A DNA stretch of 64,000 bases from Amycolatopsis taiwanensis DSM 45107 (GCF_000519205.1 NZ_KI912601.1:30571-94570); one strand, 5' to 3'. Positions 8,272 through 17,002 are shown, counted from the stretch's first letter. The notes: generated from the sequence alone by a model not told the origin. Made by a program: numbers and translations.

Positions 8272-8975
8272 AACGGGTCCTCGTCCGTGCTGGCGAGGAT
8301 CTCGGCGATGTGGACCGGGCGAATCCGGGCACCCCGGCGGCTGAGCGTGCCGCCGATGTGCATCAGGCAGGAATTGTCCACCGTGCACAGCGCGCTCGCG
8401 CCGGTCTCCTCGATGTGCCGGGCCTTGTCTGCGCCCATCGCCGCGGAGACGGCGGCGTTCTTGACCGCGAACGTACCGCCGAACCCGCAGCATTCCTCGG
8501 CCCCGATCAGCTCGCGCAACTCCAGCCCGCGGACGGCCTCCAACAACCGGCGCGGACGGTCACCGAGGCCGAGCATGCGCAGCCCGTGGCAGGTCGGGTG
8601 ATAGGTGACCGTATGCGGGTAGTACGCGCCGACGTCGGTCACGCCGAGCACGTCGACGAGGAACTCGGTCAGCTCGTAGGTGCGCGGACCGAGTTCTTTT
8701 GCGTTGAGGCGCGGGTAGTTGTCCCGCACCATCGCCGCGCACGAGCCGGACGGGACGACCACGTAGTCATATCCCCGGAAGGCGGCCGCGGTCCGGCGCG
8801 CGAGCGGTTCGGCCTCGTGCCGGTAGCCGGTGTTGAACTGCGGCTGGCCGCAACAGCTCTGCTCTGCCGGGAAATCGACCGTCACGCCGAGCCGTTCCAG
8901 CAACCGGACCACCGCCTTGCCAGTGCCCGGGTAGAGCGCGTCGTTGACGCAGGTGACGAAGAGTGCTACGCGCAC
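8268..8975 (-). CDS. lutA: LutA, lactate utilization Fe-S oxidoreductase (CCG domains)
   Basis: At 235 residues it matches LutA/YkgE. Two CCG-type cysteine motifs are present: SCCGQPQFN near residue 40 with downstream PSGSCAAM, and TCHG followed by [10 protein letters not shown] near 160. These bind non-cubane or [4Fe-4S] clusters, as in heterodisulfide-reductase-like subunits. The first ten bases overlap the 3' end of the sugar transporter gene, so it is translated from the same transcript. With lutB and lutC it forms an uninterrupted, overlapping trio. Confidence 0.9.
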   Translation of the reverse strand: MRVALFVTCVNDALYPGTGKAVVRLLERLGVTVDFPAEQSCCGQPQFNTGYRHEAEPLARRTAAAFRGYDYVVVPSGSCAAMVRDNYPRLNAKELGPRTYELTEFLVDVLGVTDVGAYYPHTVTYHPTCHGLRMLGLGDRPRRLLEAVRGLELRELIGAEECCGFGGTFAVKNAAVSAAMGADKARHIEETGASALCTVDNSCLMHIGGTLSRRGARIRPVHIAEILASTDEDPL

Positions 8976-10348
8976 GCCGCCTCCTTACCTTCGCGACGCC
9001 AGCCCGCCTCGATCTCTTCCAGTGACCGGTTCGCCGTCTCCGGGACCTTCGTCAGCACGAAGATCAGCCCGAGCACCGACAACAGGGCGTAGATCCCGAA
9101 CACCCAGAAACCGATGGCGCCCAGCAGGTCCGGGAAGGTCAGCGAGAACAGGAAGTTGAACAGGTACTGCACGAAGGTGATCAGGCCCATGCCGATCGCG
9201 CGGGCCCGCAGCGGCAGGATTTCCGGGACGTAGAGCCAGAAAACCGGTCCGACGCCGAAGCCGAACGCGAAGGTGAACACGAACACGCACACGATGTCGA
9301 GCGCGGACGCGTGCGGGAACAACGCGAGCAGGAGCAGCGGCAACACCTGGCCGCCGAGGCTCAGCGCGAGCAGTTTGACCCGGCCGATCCGGTCGATGAA
9401 CGGCAGAGACAGCGCGGTGGACAGCACGAGCGCGCCGCCGACGCTGTAGTTCGCGATGATGCCGGTGTCGCCGGAGTGCCCGGTCGCGTCGGCGAACACG
9501 GTCGGGGCGTAGTAGACGACCGCGTTGATCCCGGTGAACACCTGGAAGAAGGTCAGGATCAGGCCGATGTTCACGGCCTTGCGGTAGCGGTGGTACAGCT
9601 CGCGCAGCCCGGCGCCCTGCTGGCGGAGGCTCCGGCGGATCTCCTCGGCCTCCGTGTCGGCCTCGGCCGCGGACGGGCGCAACCTCAGCAGCACCTGGCG
9701 CGCTTCGTCCTCTCGCCCCCGCAGCGTCAGCCAGCGCGGGCTGGCCGGGCTGAGCAGCATGCCGGCGAAGAAGAACACGGCGGGCACGGCGCCGAGACCG
9801 AGCATCCATTCCCACGTCCCGGCGCCACGAAGAGCATCGCCGACGCCGTAAGCGACGAGAATGCCGACGTTGACGCTGAGTTGGTAGAGCGCGCTGATCA
9901 TCCCGCGGGTGCGCTTCGGGGCCAGTTCGGTGAGGTAGATCAGCCCGAACATGTTCGCAAGCCCGACCGCGAGGCCCAGCACGAACCGGGAGATCAGCAA
10001 CAGCGTCACCGTCGTGGAGAAGGCGCAGCCGAGCGACCCGACGACGAAGATCACGCCGGCGATAATCAGCAGGTGGCGACGGTCGAACCGCTTGGCCGCG
10101 AGCGCGCCCGCGACGATCGAGGGTAGCGCGCCGAGCAGGATCAGGCTCGTGACCAGGCCCTGCTCGGTGCTGGTGAGCCCGAACTGCTCGGTGGCGAAGG
10201 GCAGCGCGGTGGCGATCGCGCCGGAGTCGTACCCGTAGAGCAGCCCGGCCATCCCGCCGAGCACCGCGACCACCTTCACGAAACGGGGTATCGGTGCTGC
10301 GGTCTCTTCCCGACTGTCCGAACCGACGAAGCGCGCGGGACCGGCCAT
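8966..10348 (-). CDS. MFS sugar porter, probable L-fucose/sugar:H+ symporter
   Basis: A twelve-helix transporter of the sugar porter family, 460 residues. [13 protein letters not shown] in helix 1, the RFDRR loop, [17 protein letters not shown] after helix 4, [16 protein letters not shown] in helix 7 and [13 protein letters not shown] at the C-terminus are diagnostic. I chose ATG 10348 because GGAGG lies five bases upstream; the GTG 21 bases earlier has no such site. It heads the minus-strand operon, next to the palindromic operator. Context suggests L-fucose as substrate, but sugar porters cannot be assigned from sequence alone. Confidence 0.85.
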   Translation of the reverse strand: MAGPARFVGSDSREETAAPIPRFVKVVAVLGGMAGLLYGYDSGAIATALPFATEQFGLTSTEQGLVTSLILLGALPSIVAGALAAKRFDRRHLLIIAGVIFVVGSLGCAFSTTVTLLLISRFVLGLAVGLANMFGLIYLTELAPKRTRGMISALYQLSVNVGILVAYGVGDALRGAGTWEWMLGLGAVPAVFFFAGMLLSPASPRWLTLRGREDEARQVLLRLRPSAAEADTEAEEIRRSLRQQGAGLRELYHRYRKAVNIGLILTFFQVFTGINAVVYYAPTVFADATGHSGDTGIIANYSVGGALVLSTALSLPFIDRIGRVKLLALSLGGQVLPLLLLALFPHASALDIVCVFVFTFAFGFGVGPVFWLYVPEILPLRARAIGMGLITFVQYLFNFLFSLTFPDLLGAIGFWVFGIYALLSVLGLIFVLTKVPETANRSLEEIEAGWRREGKEAACA

Positions 10349-10369
10349 GTGTCCTCCAGGAGTGGGCAC

Positions 10370-10388
10370 TTCCTATAGAAAATAGGAA
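10370..10388. promoter_or_regulatory. GntR-type operator of the left fucose operon
   Basis: TTCCTAT-AGAAA-ATAGGAA is a perfect 7+7 inverted repeat, 22 bases upstream of the sugar porter ATG. A related half site, TTCCTAT, recurs at 10486-10492 over the divergent promoter, and CCTATAGG occurs at 14355-14362 before the gntR gene. The shared core suggests one regulator, most simply the GntR/FCD protein encoded in this cluster. Confidence 0.65.
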
Positions 10389-10467
10389 CCTCGGGAGGCT
10401 ACTCGTCAACCCACGCTCGTTGTCAAGCAGTAATAGTGGGAAAACTCGCCATACCGCTCAGCACGCC

Positions 10468-10501
10468 TTGGTCAGCCGATGAAGTTTCCTATACGATTTC
10501 C
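10468..10501 (+). promoter_or_regulatory. Promoter and operator half site of the right fucose operon
   Basis: TTGGTC (10468-10473) and TATACG (10490-10495), 16 bases apart, form a plausible -35/-10 pair. The operator half site TTCCTAT (10486-10492) overlaps the -10 box, a position that would repress. The ATG of the hydrolase lies at 10505, about nine bases past the -10 box, and there is no ribosome binding site, so the transcript is probably leaderless. Confidence 0.5.
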
Positions 10502-10504
10502 GGC

Positions 10505-11359
10505 ATGCAGCTCATGCGAGTCGGAGAGCCGGGCCAGGAACGGCCGGTGGTCCGTGACGAGGACGGATCCCTGCGCGACCTGAGACCGTTGACCCCGGAC
10601 ATCGACGGGAACTTCCTGGCGTCCGGCGGAATCGCCGAGATCCGCCGGGCGCTGAGCAGGCTCCCCGTGGACACCGAGGCCGGAGCACTCCGCGTCGGCC
10701 CGCCGGTCGCGCGCCCCCAAGCCGTGCTGTGCATCGGCCAGAACTACGCGGCGCACGCCGCCGAGTCCGGCAGCGCACCGCCCGAAGCGCCGATCATCTT
10801 CTTCAAGCACCCCAACACCGTCGTCGGCCCCTACGACGACGTGCTGCTCCCGCCCGGCGCCGAGCAACTGGACTGGGAAGTCGAACTCGCCGTGGTCATC
10901 GGGAAGCAGGCTCGCTACCTGGAGACCGCCGAGCAAGCCGCCGGGTGCGTCGCGGGTTACGCCGTTTCGCACGACGTCTCCGAACGGCGCTACCAGCTGC
11001 ACGATTCGGGCGGCCAGTGGTCGAAAGGGAAGTCCTGCGAGACGTTCAACCCGCTCGGCCCGTGGCTCGTCCCCGCCGAGGACCTGCCCGGCGGCCCGCG
11101 GTCGCTGCGGCTGACCAGCCACGTCAACGGCGAACCACGCCAGGACTCCAGCACCGCCGACATGATCTTCGGCGCGCATGAGCTGGTGCGGCACCTGAGC
11201 CACTACCTCGTACTCGAGCCAGGCGACATCATCAACACCGGGACACCGCAGGGTGTCGCGCTCTCCGGCCGCTTCCCGTATCTGCGCGCCGGTGACGTGG
11301 TGGAGTTGGAGATCGAACGGCTGGGCCGCCAGCGGCAGGTGGTCCGGGACAAGGAGTGA
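10505..11359 (+). CDS. Fumarylacetoacetate hydrolase family protein, probable 2,4-diketo-3-deoxy-L-fuconate hydrolase
   Basis: A 284-residue FAH-fold hydrolase that cleaves C-C bonds in 2,4-diketo acids. Visible features are the substrate loop IGQNYAAHA (about residue 78), FFKHPNTVVGPYD, metal ligands in DWEVELAVVIG (about 125), the SHDVSERR segment, WSKGKSCETFNPLGPW and the C-terminal NTGTPQGVA. In L-fucose breakdown this reaction gives pyruvate and L-lactate, consistent with LutABC in the divergent operon. I chose ATG 10505 because the family starts with M-x-L-x-R-x-G; the longer GTG frame has no conserved residues. First gene of the plus-strand operon. Confidence 0.85.
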   Translation: MQLMRVGEPGQERPVVRDEDGSLRDLRPLTPDIDGNFLASGGIAEIRRALSRLPVDTEAGALRVGPPVARPQAVLCIGQNYAAHAAESGSAPPEAPIIFFKHPNTVVGPYDDVLLPPGAEQLDWEVELAVVIGKQARYLETAEQAAGCVAGYAVSHDVSERRYQLHDSGGQWSKGKSCETFNPLGPWLVPAEDLPGGPRSLRLTSHVNGEPRQDSSTADMIFGAHELVRHLSHYLVLEPGDIINTGTPQGVALSGRFPYLRAGDVVELEIERLGRQRQVVRDKE

Positions 11360-11361
11360 GC

Positions 11362-11685
11362 ATGCGGCGCGTGGCACAGGTGATCAGGGTCAAGCCGGAG
11401 AAGCTGGCCGAGTACGTGGAACTGCACCGCGCGGTGCCGGAACCCGTACTTGACCGGCTGCGGCGCAGCAATATCGCCAACTACTCGATCCACCTGCTGG
11501 GCAATGAGCTGTTCAGCTACTTCGAGTACCACGGCGAAGATCTCGACGCCGACCTCGCCGCGATCGCGGCCGACGAAGCGACCCAGGCCTGGTGGCGGCT
11601 GACCGACCCGTGCCAGGAGCCGGTCCCCGAGGCCCGCCCCGGCGAGTGGTGGGCGTCGATGGACCAAGTCTTTCTCATGGAATGA
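11362..11685 (+). CDS. L-rhamnose/L-fucose mutarotase family protein
   Basis: A 107-residue RhaM-type mutarotase that interconverts the anomers of a 6-deoxy-sugar pyranose. The family pattern is clear: KPEKLAEYVELHRAVPEPV with the active-site His near residue 22, NYSIHLL, LFSYFEY, then WWRLTDPCQ with the paired Trp. AAGGAG at 11351-11356 fits ATG 11362 better than the upstream GTG. It follows the hydrolase by two bases and overlaps the next frame's earliest start, so it is co-translated. Presumably it feeds the correct anomer to the dehydrogenase encoded downstream. Confidence 0.87.
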   Translation: MRRVAQVIRVKPEKLAEYVELHRAVPEPVLDRLRRSNIANYSIHLLGNELFSYFEYHGEDLDADLAAIAADEATQAWWRLTDPCQEPVPEARPGEWWASMDQVFLME

Positions 11686-11693
11686 GGGCGAAC

Positions 11694-12458
11694 ATGGCAA
11701 CGAACGAGTTCGACGGGCTGGTGGCTGCGGTCACCGGCGGCGCTTCGGGGATCGGGCTGGCGACCGCACAGGAACTCGCCCGGCGCGGCGCCTCGGTCGT
11801 GGTACTGGACCGCGACCTGTCCGGTTCGGACGGATACGTGTGCGACGTGACCGATAACGCCTCGGTCCGGGCCGCGGTGGAAGCAATCGAGCAGCGCTAC
11901 GGGCGGCTCGACGTGTTGGTGAACAACGCGGGCATCGGCGCGCAAGGCACTGTCGAGGATCTCGACGAGGCCGAGTGGCGGCGGGTCTTCGACGTCAACG
12001 TCACCGGGATCGCGCGGGTCAGCGCCGCGGCGATTCCCTTGCTGCGCAAGACAGCCGCGGCGAGCGAGGACGGTGTCGCGATCGTCAACATGTGCTCCAT
12101 CGCGGCCACCGCGGGCCTGCCCCAGCGCGCGCTGTACTCGGCGAGCAAGGGGGCCGTGCTGGCACTGACGCTGGCCATGGCCGCCGACCACACCCGCGAA
12201 GGGATCCGGGTCAACTGCGTCAACCCCGGCACGGTCGACACCCCATGGGTCGGCCGTCTCCTCGACGCCGCAACGGATCCGGCGGCCGAGCGGCGGGCCC
12301 TGGAAGCCCGCCAGCCCACCGGCCGGCTGGTCTCCGCCCAGGAGGTCGCCGCCGCGATCTGCTACCTGGCGAGTCCGTGGTCGGGTGCCACCACCGGCAC
12401 CTCGCTCGCCGTGGACGGCGGGATGCAGGGCCTGCGGTTGCGCCCGGACAACTCGTGA
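11694..12458 (+). CDS. SDR-family dehydrogenase, probable 2-keto-3-deoxy-L-fuconate dehydrogenase
   Basis: A classical short-chain dehydrogenase of 254 residues. The cofactor loop is TGGASGIG (about residue 14), then DVTD, NNAG (about 82), the catalytic Ser in NMCSIAA (about 132), and YSASKGA supplying Tyr and Lys (about 145-149). An Asp after beta-2 (VVLDRD) favours NAD+ over NADP+. In the proposed pathway it oxidises 2-keto-3-deoxy-L-fuconate to the diketo acid used by the hydrolase. ATG 11694 follows GAGGG; ATG 11682, overlapping the previous stop, is the alternative. The stop overlaps the next start (GTGA). Confidence 0.85.
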   Translation: MATNEFDGLVAAVTGGASGIGLATAQELARRGASVVVLDRDLSGSDGYVCDVTDNASVRAAVEAIEQRYGRLDVLVNNAGIGAQGTVEDLDEAEWRRVFDVNVTGIARVSAAAIPLLRKTAAASEDGVAIVNMCSIAATAGLPQRALYSASKGAVLALTLAMAADHTREGIRVNCVNPGTVDTPWVGRLLDAATDPAAERRALEARQPTGRLVSAQEVAAAICYLASPWSGATTGTSLAVDGGMQGLRLRPDNS

Positions 12459-13390
12459 TCCCCGCGGCCCCGCTGGGATTCGGCGCGGCGACGCTGGGCG
12501 GACTGTTCGAGCCGATGACCGACGAGCAGTCCGGCGAGGTGCTCGAAGCAGCGTGGGAAGCGGGAATCCGGTACTTCGACACAGCCCCGCACTACGGGGC
12601 CGGCCTGTCGGAGGAGCGGCTCGGCCGGTTCCTGGCTGGCAAACCACGCGACGAGTTCGTGCTGTCCACCAAGGTCGGCCGCCTGCTGGTCCCCCGCGAG
12701 GGACCCCCGCCCGACGGGGTGGCCGGGTTCTACGGAGCGCCCAACCGCGACCGGGTGTTCGACTTCAGCCGGGACGGGGTGCTGCGCTCGCTGGCGGAGA
12801 GCCTGGAGCGGCTCGGGCTCGACCGGGTCGACATCGTGTTCATCCACGACCCGGACGATCACGAGGAACAGGCGCTGCACGAGGCGTATCCGGCGCTGGC
12901 GCGTCTGCGTGACGAGGGCGTGGTCAGCTCGGTCGGCGTCGGGATGAACCAGACCCGGGTCCCGGCCCGGTTCGTGCGCGAGACTGATATCGACTGCCTG
13001 CTCATCGCCGGGCGGTACACGCTGCTCGACGCGCAGGCTGGTGAGGAACTGCTGCCGCTGTGCGAGAAACGCGAGGTCGACGTGGTCTGCGCCGGGGTCT
13101 TCAACAGCGGCCTGCTCGCCGCCCCACTGCCCGGCGCGACCTACGACTACGCGCCCGCGCCGGACGAGCTCTACCGGCGGGCGCGGCGGATCGCGGAGGT
13201 GTGTGCCCGCTGCAACGTCTCCCCCGCCGCCGCGGCGATAGCGTTCGCGCGCAGTCACCCCGCTGTCCGGACTGTGCTTGTGGGCATGCGGAATCCGGCC
13301 GAGGTGCGGCAAAACACTGCGGCGGCGACGGCCACCATGCCGCCGGAGCTGTGGGCGGAGCTGTCCGCCGAGGGGTTGCTGCCGTCATGA
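12455..13390 (+). CDS. Aldo/keto reductase, probable L-fucose (D-threo-aldose) 1-dehydrogenase
   Basis: An AKR-fold enzyme of 311 residues. The catalytic tetrad is visible: Asp and Tyr in YFDTAPHYG (about residues 38-43), Lys in STKVG (about 67) and His in FIHDPDD (about 131). LGFGAATLGGLFEPM and FYGAPNRDRVFDFSRDGVLRS resemble L-galactose/D-threo-aldose dehydrogenases, which oxidise L-fucose to L-fucono-lactone. The GTG start overlaps the SDR stop by four bases. It supplies the first oxidation step of the pathway. The exact sugar is inferred from context. Confidence 0.85.
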   Translation: MIPAAPLGFGAATLGGLFEPMTDEQSGEVLEAAWEAGIRYFDTAPHYGAGLSEERLGRFLAGKPRDEFVLSTKVGRLLVPREGPPPDGVAGFYGAPNRDRVFDFSRDGVLRSLAESLERLGLDRVDIVFIHDPDDHEEQALHEAYPALARLRDEGVVSSVGVGMNQTRVPARFVRETDIDCLLIAGRYTLLDAQAGEELLPLCEKREVDVVCAGVFNSGLLAAPLPGATYDYAPAPDELYRRARRIAEVCARCNVSPAAAAIAFARSHPAVRTVLVGMRNPAEVRQNTAAATATMPPELWAELSAEGLLPS

Positions 13391-13522
13391 GTAGCCCTGC
13401 GTCAAGGCGCGGCAAATCAAGGCCCGCTACCGGGGCGGCGGGGCGCCCCGGTCAAGGACGTGACTCAGCGCCCTGGCGACACGATCGCGGTCGCGCGCAA
13501 ACCCACGGGGAAGAAGGCATGA
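13391..13522 (+). pseudogene. Possible 3' relic of a lost gene between AKR and lactonase
   Basis: One frame reads QIKARYRGGGAPVKDV followed by QRPGDTIAVARKPTGKK and a TGA that overlaps the lactonase ATG (ATGA at 13519-13522). The residue composition and the coupled overlap look like the tail of a real protein whose body was deleted. I do not recognise the family. The alternative is that the lactonase starts 44 codons earlier, at ATG 13387, in the other frame. Confidence 0.3.
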
Positions 13523-14361
13523 GCCGCGTCGACGCGCACTATCACGTGTGGGATCTGAGCGTGCGGGACCAGCCGTGGATGACTGGCGCCGCGCTGACGC
13601 CGCTGCGGCGGAATTTCGGGCTGTCCGAACTGGTTCCGCAGGCGGCCGCGCACGGAGTGACGGCGACCGTGCTGGTCCAGACGGTTTCCAGTGAGCAGGA
13701 GACCGCCGAGTTGCTGGCGCTCGCAACCGGGCCGGTGGCGGCGGTGGCCGGCTGGACCGATCTGACTCGCGCCGACGTCGCGGGCCGCGTGGCCGCATTG
13801 CGGGAAATGCTTGGGGGACAACAGCTTCGCGGCATCCGGCACCAGACGCAGGACGAGCCCGATCCACGCTGGCTCTGCCGGGACGACGTGCGGCGTGGGC
13901 TGCGCGCAGTGGCCGATGCCGGTCTGGTCTAGGAACTGCTCGTCACGCCGGAGCAGCTTCCCGCGGCGGTGGAGACGGTCGCGGCGCTGCCCGGTTCCCC
14001 GTTCGTGCTCGAAAATCTGGCCAAGCCCCTGGTGGCCACCGGGGTTTTCGAACCGTGGGCGAGTGATCTGGCCCGGCTGGCGGCGCTGCCGAACGTCGAC
14101 TACAAGCTGTCAGGGCTGGTGACCGAGGCCGACTGGGCACTGTGGACTGTCGATGACCTGCGGCCCTACGCCGATCACGCGCTCGAGGTCTTCGGGCCGG
14201 ACCGCGTGCTGTTCGGCTCGGACTGGCCGGTGTGCACCCTGGCGGCGGACTACGGTCAGGTGGTGCGGGCGGCCGAGGAACTTATGGCGGGCCTGAGTAT
14301 GACGGAGCGCGACGCCGTGTTCGGCGGCAACGCCGGGCGGCTGTACCGGCTGAACCTATAG
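13519..14361 (+). pseudogene. Amidohydrolase (L-fuconolactonase type) with in-frame amber stop
   Basis: The reading frame encodes a 2-pyrone-dicarboxylate-lactonase-like amidohydrolase of about 280 residues: HYH metal motif at residues 7-9, HQTQDEPD (about 115), ENLAKP (about 168), KLSG, and FGSDWPVC with the catalytic Asp (about 235). A TAG at 13930-13932 interrupts it at residue 138, where relatives read a Tyr or Phe before ELLV/DLLV. Homologues I recall have DHLAKP, with a conserved His, where this one has EN. Both changes suggest inactivation, unless the amber codon is read through or is a sequencing error. This is the only broken step of the fucose pathway; spontaneous lactone hydrolysis may replace it. 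Confidence 0.8.
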
Positions 14362-14393
14362 GATGTCGGAAAAGCGGTGGCCTGAGGAGGAAA

Positions 14394-15068
14394 ATGCTCG
14401 CGGAGAAACGTGAACTGCCGCAGCGCCAAGCCCTGGCCGACACCGTCTACGAGGCGGTCAAGGCGATGATCATGGACCACGAGATCAAGCCGGGCGAGCG
14501 GGTCGGGATCGATGCCGTCGCGCGCACGCTCGAGGTCTCGCCGACGCCGGTCCGGGAAGCCCTGGCGCGGCTGACGGCCGACGGCCTGGTCACGAAGCGC
14601 TCACTGGCGGGTTACCGGGCCACCGCGCTACTGACACCGGAGGGGCTCGAGGAGCTTTTCGAGATGCGCCTGCTCCTGGAGCCCAGGGCGGCCGCCTTCG
14701 CCGCCGAGAACTGCGAAGACCAGCATCTCGACCGGATCGAGCAACTGCTGGAAAAGATGCGCGCGGTCCCGTACTCGGGCGAACGCTATGCCGGATACGG
14801 CGAGTTCGCGGCCTTGGACCAGCTCTTCCACGACACGATCGCCGAAGCAAGCCGCCGCCATCTCCTGGCCGACGCGGTCCAGCGGCTGCACTCACACCTG
14901 CACATCTTTCGCCTTGGCGGCATCGAGGGCGCCGGCCAGCTCACCCTCGCCGAGCACGAGCGCATCCTGCGCGCTCTGCTGCGCCGCAACCCGGACCGCG
15001 CCGCCGCCGCGATGACGGAGCACCTGCAGCTGTCCCTGGCACGGCAACGCGCGCGGAATTCCGCCTGA
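14394..15068 (+). CDS. GntR-family regulator, FadR/FCD type
   Basis: A 224-residue transcription regulator: N-terminal winged helix (IKPGERVGIDAVARTLEVSPTPVREAL, residues about 25-52, given here as the motif ending TPVREAL) and C-terminal all-helical FCD ligand domain (FEMRLLLEPRAAAFAA about 88; FHDTIAEAS about 146; LAEHERILRAL about 188) with the metal-binding Asp and His residues. GGAGGAAA precedes ATG 14394. Being last in the plus-strand operon, it probably autoregulates and controls both divergent operons through the TTCCTAT/ATAGGAA sites. The likely effector is an intermediate such as L-fuconate. Confidence 0.87.
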   Translation: MLAEKRELPQRQALADTVYEAVKAMIMDHEIKPGERVGIDAVARTLEVSPTPVREALARLTADGLVTKRSLAGYRATALLTPEGLEELFEMRLLLEPRAAAFAAENCEDQHLDRIEQLLEKMRAVPYSGERYAGYGEFAALDQLFHDTIAEASRRHLLADAVQRLHSHLHIFRLGGIEGAGQLTLAEHERILRALLRRNPDRAAAAMTEHLQLSLARQRARNSA

Positions 15069-15241
15069 TCGGGTAATTGGCCGGGTTCCAGGAGGCCCGA
15101 CCCGCACGGCATCGCGTTGGCAGTGCTGTCGCCGTGCGTCGACATCGCGCCGAACGAGTCCTCACCGTCTTGCATCTCCAGAAGCTGTGCACATTGGACG
15201 TTGAGGAGGCCGCCACCCCCACGACGGCCGGCCCGGTCGCA

Positions 15242-16006
15242 TCACCCGTGGTGCCGCGTCGCGGCTTCGTCGACCTCGCGCCAGATCGCGGGCGCGGTGG
15301 GCGTGCGGATCTCCTCCAGCACGTGCCCGACGAGACCGACGGCGCGCGCCATCACGCCGATCCCGCGGGCCACGCGCCAGTCGATCCCGAGGCGCGACGC
15401 GATGGCGCCGATCGCGCCGGTGACGTTCACCGGCAGCACCTTGCCCAGGGCGTCGCCGGCCTGGCGCGCGACCTCGCGGATCAGCGTGACCTGCGGCCCC
15501 CTGAGGCCGGCTTCGTCGAGCAGGCCGAAGAGGCGTTCCGCGCGCGGGTCGAGCGGCTTGTGGATCGGGTGGCCGATGCCGGGGACGATCGCCTTGGCGG
15601 ACACGAACTTCTCCACGATGCCCGCGGCTTCCTTCGTGAGATCGCCATCGAGGGTCGCCTCCTGCACGTAGCGCGCGGCGCCCTCGACGGACCCGACGAA
15701 CGTGCTCCCGAGCCCGAGCAGCCCGGCCGCGACCGCGCTCTGCAGCGATTCCGGCGCGCCGTAGCGGGTCATCCGCGTGACGATGGCGCTGGGGGTGAGC
15801 CCGTGCTCGACCAGGCTCACCGTGAGCGCGTTGAACACAGTGGACTCACCGGGGGTCGGCAGGCGGCCCGTCAGCTCCAGGAACCCCATGTCGCCGAGGT
15901 TGACCTTGCCGACGAGGTCGTCGACGAGGTCGTGGCCGAACACGGTGATGGCCGAGGGGGTGCTCCAGCTGATGTCGGACCGGAAGTCCGGCGACTCGAA
16001 CGACAT
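15242..16006 (-). CDS. Citryl-CoA lyase / citrate-synthase-like protein
   Basis: A 254-residue protein with the small-domain core of citrate synthase, matching proteins annotated as citryl-CoA lyase and much shorter than citrate synthase (about 430). Conserved pieces are MGFLELTGRLPT, SLVEHGLTPSA with a catalytic-type His, GHPIHKPLDPR with the second His, and NVTGAIGAI. It may cleave or condense a branched acyl-CoA. GGGAGG precedes ATG 16006. It is the last gene of the seven-gene acyl-CoA operon, 36 bases after the nitronate-monooxygenase-like gene. The substrate is unknown. Confidence 0.8.
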   Translation of the reverse strand: MSFESPDFRSDISWSTPSAITVFGHDLVDDLVGKVNLGDMGFLELTGRLPTPGESTVFNALTVSLVEHGLTPSAIVTRMTRYGAPESLQSAVAAGLLGLGSTFVGSVEGAARYVQEATLDGDLTKEAAGIVEKFVSAKAIVPGIGHPIHKPLDPRAERLFGLLDEAGLRGPQVTLIREVARQAGDALGKVLPVNVTGAIGAIASRLGIDWRVARGIGVMARAVGLVGHVLEEIRTPTAPAIWREVDEAATRHHG

Positions 16007-16042
16007 GCGTTTCCTCCCGTTTGCTCAGGCGTGACGGTTTTC

Positions 16043-17002
16043 TCAGTCGCCGACGACGGGCAGTCCGCGCGCCACGGCGAGGTATTCCTCGGCCAGGGTG
16101 CGCACGATCTCCGCGGCCGAGCGGACGTCGTCGACGAGGCCCGCGCTTTGGCCCGCTTCGATCTTGCCGTTTGCGACGTCGCCGTCGAAGGCGGCCATCT
16201 TGAGTGTCGACTCGGCGAAGCGGGCTCGGCGGACCTCCAGCTCGGCGCCATCCTCTTCGAGCTTTCCCATCTCACGCGTGAAGGCGTTGGGCAGCACGCG
16301 GATCACGCCGAGGCCGCGCCCGACCGGTTGCGCATCGCCGGCCGAGGCCGCGAGCACTGCCTGCTGGTAGGCCGGATGGACGTTCGCCTCCTCGCTGAGC
16401 AGGAAGCGCGTGCCGAACTGCGCCGCGCCCGCGCCGAGCGACAGCGCAGCCGCGAGTCCCGCGCCGTCGGCGAAGCCGCCCGACGCGATCAGCGGCACGT
16501 CGGGCACCGCCCGGGCCACCGCACGGAGGATCACCAGCGTCGACACCAGGTCGGGCGGCGGGTGCCCGCCGGCCTCGGCACCGACGACGACCAGCCCGTC
16601 GATCCCGGCTTCGGCGGCTTTCGCGGCATGCACCGGACTCGCGACCACGTGCAGGCAGAGCGTGCCGGCCGCCTGGAACCGGTCGAGGTAGCGCTTCGGC
16701 CCGCCCTGCGACGCGATCAGCACCGGGATCCTGTGCTCCAGCAACAGGTCCATCGTCTCTTCGACGCCCTTGCGGTGTAGCGGGAGGTTCACCGCGAACG
16801 GCTTGTCCGTGCCGTCCCGCAACGCCTTCAGCGCGGCGCGTAGGTCGTCGTGGCGCATCGGGCCCGCCGCGAGCACACCCAGTCCCCCTGCCTCGGACAC
16901 CGCGAGCGGGAGTTCCGGCGCCGACGAGGCCCAGGACATGCCGGCCTGAACGATCGGCAGGTCGATGCCCAGCAGTCGCGTGACTGGCGTGGGGATCCTC
17001 AT
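16043..17002 (-). CDS. Nitronate monooxygenase family (2-nitropropane dioxygenase-like) flavoprotein
   Basis: An FMN-dependent TIM-barrel protein of 319 residues. PIVQAGMSWAS, AGGLGVLAAG, VVVGAEAGGHP (catalytic His region, about residue 146), PLIASGGFADGAGLAAALSLGA and QFGTRFLLSEE are the family's FMN and active-site segments. The family includes nitroalkane oxidases and enoyl-ACP reductase II-like proteins. In an acyl-CoA operon an unusual oxidation or reduction of an enoyl group is as likely as nitronate removal. ATG 17002 overlaps the ligase stop by four bases. Confidence 0.83.
   Translation of the reverse strand: MRIPTPVTRLLGIDLPIVQAGMSWASSAPELPLAVSEAGGLGVLAAGPMRHDDLRAALKALRDGTDKPFAVNLPLHRKGVEETMDLLLEHRIPVLIASQGGPKRYLDRFQAAGTLCLHVVASPVHAAKAAEAGIDGLVVVGAEAGGHPPPDLVSTLVILRAVARAVPDVPLIASGGFADGAGLAAALSLGAGAAQFGTRFLLSEEANVHPAYQQAVLAASAGDAQPVGRGLGVIRVLPNAFTREMGKLEEDGAELEVRRARFAESTLKMAAFDGDVANGKIEAGQSAGLVDDVRSAAEIVRTLAEEYLAVARGLPVVGD

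Noticed and set aside
15077-16780. 567-codon plus-strand open frame
   Set aside because: It runs antisense to the citryl-CoA-lyase-like and nitronate-monooxygenase-like genes, which have full motif support.
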